DNA from: Candidatus Hydrogenedentota bacterium
GTDB taxonomy: Bacteria > Hydrogenedentota > Hydrogenedentia > Hydrogenedentales > CAITNO01
Assembly (NCBI GenBank): GCA_012730105.1
Contig: JAAYBJ010000063.1
Span: 1 to 64,000 of the forward strand
Direction: 5' to 3'
DNA: 64,000 nt
This document shows, piece after piece, positions 30,507 to 40,488 of this stretch. Under the pieces are notes generated by a model. It saw nothing but the letters and a program-made list of their open reading frames with translations, made no database searches and was not told the DNA's origin. Within the stretch, counting starts at the first letter, position 1. Each line of letters begins with the position of its first letter. Made by a program: the position numbers and the translations under genes.

Positions 30507-32807
30507 ATGACTAAAAGCGTTTGTCCCTTTTTGCCTTTGAATTCATTTGTCTCCATGCTGTCGTTTTGCGTTCTGTTCCTGCTGGTTTCGGGCGCCATTA
30601 GCAACGCGGCTGAAACGCGGCCGGAAGGCGAAGATTCCGCCATAGTCGCGACGGGACGGGTGACTGTTTCCGGAAGTGCCACGGAACCCTTTATTTACAG
30701 GCTGGAGGAGCACCTGGACAAGGCCACCTTGAGCACATCCGCTATGGAGGAGAAAAGTGCACCTTCTGTATTAACGGTATGGCCGCCATCAACGCCGATT
30801 CCGCCCCTTGAATCTGAGAATGGCGAGTTGGTTGTTGTTGATAACATACTCAAATTCGCCTCGAAGGGCGAGGGATACGTAATCCTGCCGGAAGGCCTTG
30901 GCATCTTCTCGTCCGCGGCCGCCTCCGTCGCCTTGGAATTGCGCCTTACAGGCACCGATAAGATCAGGCTTTATTGGCGGCACAGATCCGTTCCCTGGGA
31001 CATAAACGTCCTGGAACTGGACGGCGATTATTTTGACATCCCCGCGAACGCGGACGGCGCCATGCATACCTATGACATACAGGTGCAGGGTATGGATGCA
31101 TTCCGGAAAAACCGCATTGTGGACGGTTTTATGCTGTTCTGCGATGCGGCTTCTTCCGTTGAAATAGTGCGTGTGGAAGTGCGCAATCGAACGGAACTAT
31201 TTTCAGGCGCGGCGGTCGGCGCCCGCGAATACGCCATAGGCGGCGAAATCCGACCGGTACTCTTCATGCACACGCCCGCCCGCGCGGCTTATCGCCTGCG
31301 CCTTCCCGATAATCCCGTTTTTACAGCCGGCCTGGCATCCGTGCAGGATAGCGGTCCAGCGTCATTCAGTCTTTCCGTTTCTCATGACAACCAACGACAG
31401 GTTGTTTTGGTTGAAGACAACGTCGGCTCGGAAAGATGGACGGACTGTCGCGCCGACCTGTCGGTATTCGCAGGCCGCGAAGTCGAAATCGAACTGTCCG
31501 TGAACTCTTCCGTGGCCGGCCAGGTAGGCATGTGGAGCACCCCATGCGTGTACGATGCGGAAGCCGGTCCGCGAACGTTACCAAACATTCTCGTATATCT
31601 CGTGGACGCCCTCCGCGCGGACCGCCTTGACGCTTATGGATACGAACGCATAACGGCACCTACCCTGTCGCTACTGGCCAGGGAAGGTGTCTTATTTCGG
31701 AATTGTTTTTCCCAGGAAACGTGTACTAAACCTTCGGTAATGACGCTCTATTCCGGGGTCGATTCACAAGCCCACGGGTACACGTGCAACAACGGCTACA
31801 CTTACGGTGACGAGTTCCGTTTTTTTTCCACAGTCCTGCACGACTTCGGGTACAGCACGGCGGCGATATCGCAGAACACCTATGCCCCGCCCCCATCGAC
31901 AACGCAAAAGTCTTTTGACCGGCTTGTGGATTTGTTTGACATCAACAAATCCGTCACCGAAGACTCGTACAATGCGGCGGCCGTCTTTCTGGAGCAGCAC
32001 CGCGACCGCCCCTTCTATCTGTATATCCACACCATGGAATGCCATGAATTATGGACGCCACGCCCGGAGGCCTGTCCCTACGCGGTACCCCCGCCCTTCG
32101 ACCAGGTGTACCGGGATCCTGAAAACGCCTTCCCCCCGGACAGGTATGATGGCAGCATTCTGTACGCGGATTATAACTTTAAGCGGGTCCGGGATAAGCT
32201 GGAGGAGCTCGGCCTCCTGAAGGATACCCTGATCATCTTCATTTCAGATCACGGCTTCGCCCTTGGAGAGCGCGGTGAATGGGCTCATGGCAAGGATCCC
32301 TATCAGGACCAGATACATGTTCCGCTGATCATGAGCTGGCCGGCGGGCGGCATCGGAAGTGCCGTGCTGTCCGAGCAGGTACAGGTGGCGGACATTGCCC
32401 CCACCCTGCTCGACCTCCTGAAACTGCCGGCACCTGAAATCTGCCAAGGTGAAAGCCTGTTACCCTTACTGCGCGGGGATAATTCACAGTTTCAAGGCAG
32501 GCCCATCTTTTCCTTTAACGGCTGGACATCGTGCGAAAGCGTCACGCGCGGCGACTGGAGATTTATGCGGAATCAGGACCGGGAAGAATTTCTGTATTCC
32601 ATAGCCGGAGGGGCCCCTGAAACGGAAAACCTGCTGTCGGCCCATCCGGACATCGCCGAGGAACTGCGCCAGAGTTTAAAAGCGCATCTCAAGAAGAATT
32701 CAAAAATTCGTGCGGCCACTACCCCTTCACCGGAAGGAAGCGCGGAAGTACAAGTTGACCCGGTGAAACTTGAAATTTTGAAATCCCTGGGGTATATCAG
32801 TGACTAG
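30507..32807 (+). CDS. Secreted sulfatase-fold (alkaline phosphatase superfamily) enzyme
   Basis: This protein of 766 residues has a signal peptide. Residues from about 45 to 350 look like beta-sandwich modules, and the C-terminal half is a sulfatase/alkaline-phosphatase fold. Metal-site motifs are NILVYLVDALRADRLD and IIFISDHGFALGERGEWAHGK. The nucleophile loop reads CTKPSVMTLYSG, so the position that is Cys or Ser in true sulfatases is Thr, with a Cys directly before it. That favours phosphohydrolase or phospho-transfer chemistry over formylglycine sulfatase. The C terminus LKSLGYISD is common in sulfatases of this kind and shows that its TAG is a real stop. The next gene starts with a GTG eight bases inside this one. 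Confidence 0.82.
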   Translation: MTKSVCPFLPLNSFVSMLSFCVLFLLVSGAISNAAETRPEGEDSAIVATGRVTVSGSATEPFIYRLEEHLDKATLSTSAMEEKSAPSVLTVWPPSTPIPPLESENGELVVVDNILKFASKGEGYVILPEGLGIFSSAAASVALELRLTGTDKIRLYWRHRSVPWDINVLELDGDYFDIPANADGAMHTYDIQVQGMDAFRKNRIVDGFMLFCDAASSVEIVRVEVRNRTELFSGAAVGAREYAIGGEIRPVLFMHTPARAAYRLRLPDNPVFTAGLASVQDSGPASFSLSVSHDNQRQVVLVEDNVGSERWTDCRADLSVFAGREVEIELSVNSSVAGQVGMWSTPCVYDAEAGPRTLPNILVYLVDALRADRLDAYGYERITAPTLSLLAREGVLFRNCFSQETCTKPSVMTLYSGVDSQAHGYTCNNGYTYGDEFRFFSTVLHDFGYSTAAISQNTYAPPPSTTQKSFDRLVDLFDINKSVTEDSYNAAAVFLEQHRDRPFYLYIHTMECHELWTPRPEACPYAVPPPFDQVYRDPENAFPPDRYDGSILYADYNFKRVRDKLEELGLLKDTLIIFISDHGFALGERGEWAHGKDPYQDQIHVPLIMSWPAGGIGSAVLSEQVQVADIAPTLLDLLKLPAPEICQGESLLPLLRGDNSQFQGRPIFSFNGWTSCESVTRGDWRFMRNQDREEFLYSIAGGAPETENLLSAHPDIAEELRQSLKAHLKKNSKIRAATTPSPEGSAEVQVDPVKLEILKSLGYISD

Positions 32808-35800
32808 ACGGTCCCCACACATCCTCCCTGTTTTATTATTCCTGGCTGCTTGTATGGCGGAAATCTGCGCAGCGCCATCACAGGGCCAGAGTCCCGGTGG
32901 TGCGCCGCTTATGGATCCAGGACATACCACGGCACAATGGCTGCAGGACGAGGGTATGTTGCTGCAATCGTTTCTTATGGCTCCCCGACAATCGACCAAT
33001 CGTGTGTGGTTTCCTGTTAAGTTGGACGAGGAAAGTCATGACACTGTTTCCGTAGCGGTGGGAGACATAAACAATGACGGGCAACCCGACATCATTACCG
33101 GCAATTTCAACAGCCCGAACCGGTTGTATGTCAATGAAGGCAGCGGTTCTTTTTCAAAAGGAACGGACCTCTCCGAAGAAAGCCATGCCACCAGTAATGT
33201 TATCCTTGGAGATTTGAACGGGGACGGTTTCCCGGATGTTATCGAATGTAACGCAAATCAAAAAAACCTGGCGTATATCAACAAAGGCGACGGAACTTTC
33301 CATCCCGGGGTCGCCTTTGCGGGAGACGTGCGCGACACGCGCTGCGCCGCCTCAGGCGATTTCAATGCTGACGGCCGCTTGGACATCCTATTCTGCAACT
33401 ACGGCACAACCAGCCTGATCCACCTGAACCGGGGAGGCAGTGAGTTCGGGGAGGGCATTCCCATCTCCGATGAATACTTGAATGTCACCTGCGTCAAGGT
33501 CGCGGACATGAACAAGGACGGCCTGCCAGATATTGTCATGGGACAGTGGGAACAGCCGATCCGCCTGTTCCTCAATAATGGCTTCGGCGCCTTCCATGAG
33601 GGGCTCAATATCACCAATGATGCTGAAAAGACAGCCGCGTTAGCCCTGGGTGACAGTAACGGCGATGGATGGATTGACATCGTCGCCGGAAACGAAGGCT
33701 CGCCGGACCGCCTGTACCTGAATTCGCCCGACCTTTCCTGGAAGGGCATGGACCTTGGCGCGGATAACTATTTGACCGTAGACATCCTTTTTGGCGATAT
33801 GGATGGCAACGGAACGGCTGACATCGTAACGGCGGCCGGTTCACTCGGATATCTTTTTTACGCGAACGGCGGCGGTATGTTCGCCGAAGGAATCACCTTT
33901 GCGGACGGCACACAAAATCCAGCCTCTGCCGCTCTTGGCGATTTTGACGGAGATGGCCGGCTTGATGTGGTGGCGGGAAATTCAGGGGTTCCAAATTATG
34001 TCTTTTTAAACCGCGGGTGCTCGAATCCTTTTTCGGGAGTAACAGGCGCCGCCTTCGGTCTTGAAGACACGAAAACCACCTGTCTGAAAGTGAGCGACAT
34101 CAACAACGATCACCGGCCGGACCTGGTTGTGGGCACCCTGAACCGCGGCCTCCTTACTCATGTCAGCGAACAAGACGGTAGCCTGGCTGAAAGCACTCCC
34201 ATCGCAGATGACATACACCAGGTCACAGCCATATCCGTTGCCGACCTCAACAATGACGGGCTTCAAGATATTATTGCTTGCGCCATGAAACAGGTAAGCA
34301 GGTACTACATCAATACGGAAAACGGCACTTGGACTGGTTATGATCTCGGCGCCGACGCCTATGCCACGACATCCATCAAGACCGGCGACCTGAACAAAGA
34401 CGGATTTGTTGACATTGTTACCGGTAATATGGGTTCGGAGAATCAATATTTTCTGAATAGCGGCAACGGTTCTTTCGCAGCGGGCGTAGACATAACCGAT
34501 GACATCTATGACACCTTTGCCATTGCAGTGGAGGACATGAACGGCGACGGATATCCGGACGTCCTGACTGGTAATTATGGCGGCAAAAACCGGCTGTATT
34601 TAAACACGGGCTGGATCCATCCCTTTTCCGGCGTCAAAGGCATCGAGATAACAGATGACATACATAGCACCCTGTCTCTGGCCGTTGGCGATGTGAACAA
34701 CGACGGCCTTATGGACGTAGTTACAGGCAATTACGCTAACACAAACCGGCTCTACCTGAACAACGGAACCAATTCACCCTTTAAAGGGACAGCGGGCATG
34801 GACATTACCGCAGACAGGGATAAGACTTTTTCGGTCGCGCTGGCCGATATTGACGACGATGGCGATCTGGACCTGATTGCGGGTAATTCTGGCATCCCGA
34901 ACCGTCTTTATCTCAACAACGGTTCAGGGGAGCCTTTCGCGGATGTCATCGGAACGCCGATTTCCGAGGATAACGATGAAACTCTTTCCATAATTGCCGC
35001 CGATGTGGACAAGAACGGAACGAAAGATATCATCGCAGGCATCCGAAACGCCGCCAACCGCCTTTATTACAACCCGGCAAGTCAACCCCGAGGCTATGGT
35101 TTCCTTTGCCGGGAGCAAACCGAAGGCGCCTATGGCGACATTGTTGCGTCTGACGTGATCAACACAGCGGTCCTGGATACCCTCCGCGCGGCATTTGTCC
35201 CGGAAATCACCCGTGATTGCCGGTTCCCTCAATTTGATTTCAACGGCAATACAGCCATATCCCGGCCGATAAACCGGCTGGAGGAATCCTTCACGGCAGT
35301 CACGGTCGGATTAAAAGCCTTTGTTCCCCCCAATACAAACTTCGATTTCTATGTCACCAACAACGGCGGTAAAGAGTGGTTCGGCGCCCGTGACGGCCAG
35401 ACCGTTTTCTTCCGGGAGAAGTCGAACGATCTGCGGTGGAAAACCGTTTTCAGATCGTTAACGCCGGTGCATTCTGCTCGAATATATGAAATCGAATTGA
35501 AGACGCCCCTGTTTACCGTCACATTTGAAACCGACGGCACCCCGGGCGCCCTACTTGAAGGAGAAACGGTGCAACAGGTCAAGGCCGGCGAAAACGCATC
35601 CCCTGTTACCGCCATTGCGCCTGATGGGTATTGCTTTGGCAGGTGGGAGGTGGATGATAAGCACTATACCTTTGAAAATCCCACTGTGGCCAGAAACATA
35701 ACCAAAGAGTTGGTATTGATGGCAGTGTTCGCACAACCGATCCGAAGCCTGGAGGAAATGCAGCGCATCGGCAACGATCCGGCCTATCCCCTCGATGGCC

Positions 35801-37149
35801 GGTATTGCCTAAACGGGGACATTGATGTCTCCCAAACAGGGGATTTTATTCCTATTGGGACGTTGAATGCACCATTTAACGGTTGTTTCATTGGCAACGA
35901 CAATGCTATCAACAGCCTGTCCCTCCAAGGCGCCGGGGAATCCTGCAACGGCCTTTTCGGAGCACTCGGAAAAGAAGCCGAGATTCACGATTTGTTTCTT
36001 CGTAATGTGAACATCTCTGACACCGGCCTCTGCACGGGGGCGTTGGCGGGCAACAATGACGGGCTCATTTCCAATTGCCATGTAACGGGTACCCTGGACT
36101 TTGAGTTTAATTGCGCATTCCGAGGCGCCTTGGCTGGTAAAAACGGTCCGTCGGGACAGATACGTGCATCTTCCGCGACAGCAACAATCCGAGGCCGTGG
36201 CGAATACATAGGCGGATTAGTTGGGGAAAGCAATGGTGCCCTGACCAACTGTTTTTTTCGGGGTGAAGTGGAAGGAAACAACAACATAGGCGGATTGGTT
36301 GGTTTCCAGAATGGCGGTACGATGTTCCGCTGTCGGGCAACGGCGAACGTGCGGGCCCATTTCGGTGAGGCAGGCGGGATAACAGGTGCCGTTTCCAACA
36401 GCATCCTTACGCAATGTTTTGCATCAGGCGCCACGGTTTCTGACAAGGGAGCGGCTGGCGGCCTTGCAGGAAGGGCGTGGACGGCGACAATCCGTCAGTG
36501 TTTCTCCCTGGTGCAAACCGCCTCATCAGAAGGATGCGCGTCTGGATTGGTCGGGATATACAACACTGGCACACTGGACACCTGCTATGCCGCAGGTCCT
36601 GTATCGGGGCCGGTCACTGGGGGCCTGCTGGACTATGTCATCGGCTGGCAGCCTTCCATATACCATTGTTACTGGGATATTGAAAACACAGGACAGGGGG
36701 CGCCAAGCCCCCGTGACACCAGACTGGAAGGCGCATTCGGCAAGGGTACTGTGGAAATGCTGTGCCCGGACACCTACGACGGCTGGCAGATAAACGGCGG
36801 CGGCGCCTTCGATTTATTGGAAGACAAAACCTATCCGTTCCTGCACGGAATGCCTCCCGAGGCACACATCGAAGCCGCAGGAGAGACTTCCGACAATGCC
36901 GTTTCCTTTAACATCTACTTTTCACTGCCGATACCCGGATTTGGCCCGACGGATTTGGTACTAGACTGTGGCGGCACTGAATACGTCCGACATTCCGTGT
37001 CGCCGCTGAATCAGTGTTACCCGTCAGTATGGCGAGCGGTCGTGGAAACAACTGGTAACACAGAGTCTATCTGGGCGACCGTTAACATCGGCGGACTGCT
37101 CGTTTCCAACACTGCGAATACGACCGTATTCTCCGTTACCATCAGATAA
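32800..37149 (+). CDS. Giant secreted FG-GAP/VCBS, List-Bact and GLUG repeat protein
   Basis: This extracellular protein of 1449 residues has a signal with a possible lipobox (LFLAAC, Cys18). Residues about 75-770 carry fourteen FG-GAP/VCBS blades with the calcium loop DxNxDGxxDI, such as DINNDGQPDI and DMNGDGYPDV; two blades read DG as NG or DH. About residues 905-975 are a Listeria-Bacteroides (InlB B) repeat (FETDGTPGALLEG). About 990-1330 hold GLUG motifs, such as IGGLVGESNGALTNC and IGGLVGFQNGGT, which likely form a beta helix. A short domain closes the chain. It should be a calcium-stabilised surface adhesin or polymer-binding protein. GTG 32800 overlaps the upstream stop, so it is coupled to the sulfatase-fold enzyme. 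Confidence 0.85.
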   Translation: MTRRSPHILPVLLFLAACMAEICAAPSQGQSPGGAPLMDPGHTTAQWLQDEGMLLQSFLMAPRQSTNRVWFPVKLDEESHDTVSVAVGDINNDGQPDIITGNFNSPNRLYVNEGSGSFSKGTDLSEESHATSNVILGDLNGDGFPDVIECNANQKNLAYINKGDGTFHPGVAFAGDVRDTRCAASGDFNADGRLDILFCNYGTTSLIHLNRGGSEFGEGIPISDEYLNVTCVKVADMNKDGLPDIVMGQWEQPIRLFLNNGFGAFHEGLNITNDAEKTAALALGDSNGDGWIDIVAGNEGSPDRLYLNSPDLSWKGMDLGADNYLTVDILFGDMDGNGTADIVTAAGSLGYLFYANGGGMFAEGITFADGTQNPASAALGDFDGDGRLDVVAGNSGVPNYVFLNRGCSNPFSGVTGAAFGLEDTKTTCLKVSDINNDHRPDLVVGTLNRGLLTHVSEQDGSLAESTPIADDIHQVTAISVADLNNDGLQDIIACAMKQVSRYYINTENGTWTGYDLGADAYATTSIKTGDLNKDGFVDIVTGNMGSENQYFLNSGNGSFAAGVDITDDIYDTFAIAVEDMNGDGYPDVLTGNYGGKNRLYLNTGWIHPFSGVKGIEITDDIHSTLSLAVGDVNNDGLMDVVTGNYANTNRLYLNNGTNSPFKGTAGMDITADRDKTFSVALADIDDDGDLDLIAGNSGIPNRLYLNNGSGEPFADVIGTPISEDNDETLSIIAADVDKNGTKDIIAGIRNAANRLYYNPASQPRGYGFLCREQTEGAYGDIVASDVINTAVLDTLRAAFVPEITRDCRFPQFDFNGNTAISRPINRLEESFTAVTVGLKAFVPPNTNFDFYVTNNGGKEWFGARDGQTVFFREKSNDLRWKTVFRSLTPVHSARIYEIELKTPLFTVTFETDGTPGALLEGETVQQVKAGENASPVTAIAPDGYCFGRWEVDDKHYTFENPTVARNITKELVLMAVFAQPIRSLEEMQRIGNDPAYPLDGRYCLNGDIDVSQTGDFIPIGTLNAPFNGCFIGNDNAINSLSLQGAGESCNGLFGALGKEAEIHDLFLRNVNISDTGLCTGALAGNNDGLISNCHVTGTLDFEFNCAFRGALAGKNGPSGQIRASSATATIRGRGEYIGGLVGESNGALTNCFFRGEVEGNNNIGGLVGFQNGGTMFRCRATANVRAHFGEAGGITGAVSNSILTQCFASGATVSDKGAAGGLAGRAWTATIRQCFSLVQTASSEGCASGLVGIYNTGTLDTCYAAGPVSGPVTGGLLDYVIGWQPSIYHCYWDIENTGQGAPSPRDTRLEGAFGKGTVEMLCPDTYDGWQINGGGAFDLLEDKTYPFLHGMPPEAHIEAAGETSDNAVSFNIYFSLPIPGFGPTDLVLDCGGTEYVRHSVSPLNQCYPSVWRAVVETTGNTESIWATVNIGGLLVSNTANTTVFSVTIR

Positions 37150-37455
37150 CGCGGTACCAGGTATCACGCAAGCACTACAAAATGAATCGGTAAGGACCAT
37201 TCCGAAATTGAAGTTATGCACACTGCACAAGAAGCACATACGTTCCGAACCGTCATGACCACGATCGGTTGTTGATGTTTTGACTGAAATGGCAGGCAAC
37301 ACTACGCAAAGTGGTATCGGCAGCGCCAAATCGGATAACCTGATCAGGCCGGCAGGCGGTTTTAGTTTCCTGTCGAAAAGTATGCTGATGGGAAATCGTA
37401 CAGGCGAAGCGGCGCCGTTCCCGTTTAAAGTCACTTCCGGAATAGAATCACCATC
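37150..37455. other. Intergenic region with no recognised feature
   Basis: These 306 bases between the FG-GAP protein and the membrane-TPR gene contain no gene I can support on either strand and no clear terminator or repeat. The following ATG has only a weak GGAA upstream. Confidence 0.4.
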
Positions 37456-40449
37456 ATGAACATACGCCCAATGCGTGGGAAAAAGATGCTTGCCTTGGCT
37501 GACGCGATAATCGCCGTTCTTCTCTTCTTTTTCGGCAGTTACGCAGGCCGGCAGCACCTGGCCGATCTGAATCACGGACGTTCCCCCGTGACCAGTATTG
37601 AAATGCTTTACGGGCCGGCGGTAATGCTGGCCTGCGGCCGCGGATTTTATCAGCCTGACCTGGCCTTCTCACCCCCGCTGGGCGAATTTCTGCGTAATGA
37701 GCGGGAAACGTTGTCGCCCGATGTATTGCCAAAACATCTGCCCGAAGCGGAAAACTCGGTAAGTTCCTATCATCGCTACCTGCTTTACACGGTGGCGTTT
37801 TTCTGGCGCATATATGGCATTTCCTGGGCCGGGCTGGAACCTCTTTGCGCCCTTCTTCTCGGAATTTGTGCCTTTGCCGTGTACGGCATTATGAGATTGG
37901 GCATGGGGCGCCTTTTGAGCGCGGGGCTGGCCGTATTTTTTACCCTGTCGCCGCAGATGTTAACGATGATGAACAGTCTGCGCGATTTCAGCAAGGCCCC
38001 TTTCATTCTGCTCCTGATCTTTATACTGGGTGCGATGATCAAATATCGTTTCCGTTTCGGAACCTTGGCCGCCCTGTCCATCGTGCTCGGGTTGCTCAAC
38101 GGCATCGCCATGGGTTTCCGCCAGGATGCCCTGGTGTTTGTCGCGCCAGCGCTGGTGATTGTCCCCATTGCGGCGTTCAGGGCGCGCCATAGCCTCCGGT
38201 GGAGCTGCCTGCTGCCCCCGCTGCTGTTCCTGGCTGCCTTTCTGGCAACTGCCCACCCCATGCTTGGGCGCATGGAAGGCGGGGCGCAACCCTATCACCC
38301 TATGGTCCAGGGATTCTCAATGAAACGTGCGGCTTCGCTCGGCATGGAACCGGGCGCCTATGAACCGCTCGCCTCCGGCAGCGACAACTATACCTTCGCC
38401 ATGTTGCAGGATTACTATCGCCGCGTTAATAACGAACCGGACGCGATTTTCGGATTTAACAGTCCGGGCGCCGAAAAAGCCGGCCGCCAGTTTTTGGCGG
38501 ACATGGCGTTTCACTTCCCCGCCGACCTGCTGGCAAGGGGCTACGCCGCGCTGTTGCGCACACTGCGCTATACCGACGGCATTCCCATCTGGAGCATGGC
38601 CGGTTCTTTCTGGAAAGACTTGTTTGAAACATCACATTTCACGCTAAAAAATCACTTGCACTATTTCGGCATTATTTACGCGGGAATCGCCATCCTGCTG
38701 ATTAGCGGGCACAGCCTTTCACTGGCATTCGGGTTACTTTTCTTTGTCCTGTTCATCTGCGGATATGTCAGCCTTCAATGCGAATTCCGGCACGCGTTCC
38801 ACCTGTCTTTCGTGCCCTTGTGGATACTGGGCTTTCTCTTCCAGCGTTTGATGGCCGCGCCGCTTCTCCTTCGCAAAAAGCCCCTTGAAAATCAAGGACT
38901 AGGGCGAAACAACCTTAAGCGCATGGCGGCGTTCGCCTTGGGCGCGACGATCGTGGTCCTTGCACCGCTCTACCTGCTGCGCGCTTTTCAGTATTATCAG
39001 GTAAAACCCCTGCTGGCGGCCATCGCATCAAGCAAACGCATACCCGTTCCGGTGAAGAAGCACTCCGAACTACAGTGGACCAGGTTCACCCTGCGCGAAT
39101 CGGAACCGCCAATACGTGAAGAAACATCTCCGCAGGCGCAGACGGACCTGGAGGCGCTGTATGTGATTCTTGCGCGAATAGTACAGTCTGTCTATTCAGG
39201 AGATGGGCAGCAGGCCTGGCAGACCAAAGCGCGTTATTTCGCACTGGAGCTTTCCTCGGGAACCCCGCTGGAATGGATCGTACTGCTTTATGATTCACCC
39301 GCCCCCTGGAACAATTTTTCACAGATCATCCGTGTACGGTTGCCCAAGTCCGAAGAAAGCTCCATACTGTATTTATTTCCTGCCTATGAATTAACAATGC
39401 CCTCGCCCATCGGGGTGGTACGAAACCATTTCAAAGGTTTTGCGCTGCCGGAAAACCTGGCCGGCGCCTTTATGAACCTCTATGAAGTCACGGATGTATC
39501 CTGCCTTCGCTTTCTGATGCATGCAATGCTCCCTCCCGATGCCGAAGCGCCCGTTCGTACCTATCAACGCATTCAATTCACCCCCGATCCCTCGGACACG
39601 TTTCGGGTCGACGATGAACCGGTAAGCACAATCGGAATGGCTGAGGCCGCCGCGCGTTTCGGCGAGACGGAACAAGCAGAACTACTGTTTGACGCGGCAC
39701 TCCTGGTCAACCAAGATCCTGTGCAGAGGCTTTATATCGCCAAGTCATTGATCGCCATCGGGAAATACGACGCGGCCACACATGTGGTCCTGAATGAGAT
39801 ACACCTTTCGGGTACGGAAACATCCTTCGCGCAAGAATTGCTTGTTCAAATCATCCAGCGACATATCAGGCGAAACGAAACAGAAAAGGCGGAAGCGCTT
39901 CTTCACACCCTGCACAACCTTTGGGCGAAGGATTCTCCCGATTTGCTGCTCCAGGCGCTGGAAATCGTCAGCCTGACGGCTCCCCCGGAGTTAATCGAGG
40001 AATCATACGCCCGTTTGCTCCTTGCGCATCCGGAACATCAGCCGACGGCGGACTATTGGGAACAATGGACTCATGAACACGGGCTTGAAGAGAGACTCGC
40101 GCTTTTTTGGCAAAGAATATGCAGCGAACGTCCCGATTCCGTTCTGCCTTTTCTGAGACTCGGTCTTGTCCAGGAACAGGACGGCGCAAAGGCCGCGGCG
40201 GAAGCGGCCTATGCGGCCGCCCGCACAAACAACCCATCCCATCCTGAGGCTGCCATCCGACATGCCGTATTTAAACTGGAATCAGCGGATCCCGGAGAGG
40301 CTTTGGAAGAAATTGCGCGGGCCCTCAAAGAAGCGCCCGAATTGAAAAACCTGGTCGCTCAGCTGCTGGAATCCGTTGGCGACCGACTGGCGGCGCGCGG
40401 CGCCCCAAACGCCGCGGAACCAGTCTATGCGCTCGCATTCGCCTGCTAG
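37456..40449 (+). CDS. Giant membrane-TPR protein, part before an in-frame TAG
   Basis: This N-terminal part has 997 codons. Residues about 15-480 form a polytopic membrane domain (IIAVLLFFFGSY, LLGICAFAVYGI, LLLIFILGAMI and others) that resembles GT-C membrane glycosyltransferases in its hydrophobic pattern, though I see no firm DE motif. A periplasmic region follows, and from about residue 720 TPR helices such as AAARFGETEQAELLFDAALL. The frame ends at TAG (40447-40449) after ALAFAC, in the middle of a TPR. The same frame then continues for another 604 codons of TPRs (to 42264). It is therefore either the front part of one 1602-residue protein with a nonsense mutation, a readthrough site, or a base-call error. 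Confidence 0.8.
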   Translation: MNIRPMRGKKMLALADAIIAVLLFFFGSYAGRQHLADLNHGRSPVTSIEMLYGPAVMLACGRGFYQPDLAFSPPLGEFLRNERETLSPDVLPKHLPEAENSVSSYHRYLLYTVAFFWRIYGISWAGLEPLCALLLGICAFAVYGIMRLGMGRLLSAGLAVFFTLSPQMLTMMNSLRDFSKAPFILLLIFILGAMIKYRFRFGTLAALSIVLGLLNGIAMGFRQDALVFVAPALVIVPIAAFRARHSLRWSCLLPPLLFLAAFLATAHPMLGRMEGGAQPYHPMVQGFSMKRAASLGMEPGAYEPLASGSDNYTFAMLQDYYRRVNNEPDAIFGFNSPGAEKAGRQFLADMAFHFPADLLARGYAALLRTLRYTDGIPIWSMAGSFWKDLFETSHFTLKNHLHYFGIIYAGIAILLISGHSLSLAFGLLFFVLFICGYVSLQCEFRHAFHLSFVPLWILGFLFQRLMAAPLLLRKKPLENQGLGRNNLKRMAAFALGATIVVLAPLYLLRAFQYYQVKPLLAAIASSKRIPVPVKKHSELQWTRFTLRESEPPIREETSPQAQTDLEALYVILARIVQSVYSGDGQQAWQTKARYFALELSSGTPLEWIVLLYDSPAPWNNFSQIIRVRLPKSEESSILYLFPAYELTMPSPIGVVRNHFKGFALPENLAGAFMNLYEVTDVSCLRFLMHAMLPPDAEAPVRTYQRIQFTPDPSDTFRVDDEPVSTIGMAEAAARFGETEQAELLFDAALLVNQDPVQRLYIAKSLIAIGKYDAATHVVLNEIHLSGTETSFAQELLVQIIQRHIRRNETEKAEALLHTLHNLWAKDSPDLLLQALEIVSLTAPPELIEESYARLLLAHPEHQPTADYWEQWTHEHGLEERLALFWQRICSERPDSVLPFLRLGLVQEQDGAKAAAEAAYAAARTNNPSHPEAAIRHAVFKLESADPGEALEEIARALKEAPELKNLVAQLLESVGDRLAARGAPNAAEPVYALAFAC

Positions 40450-40488
40450 CCCGAAAAAGGGCTGCTGGGTATCAAACAAGCCAACGCG

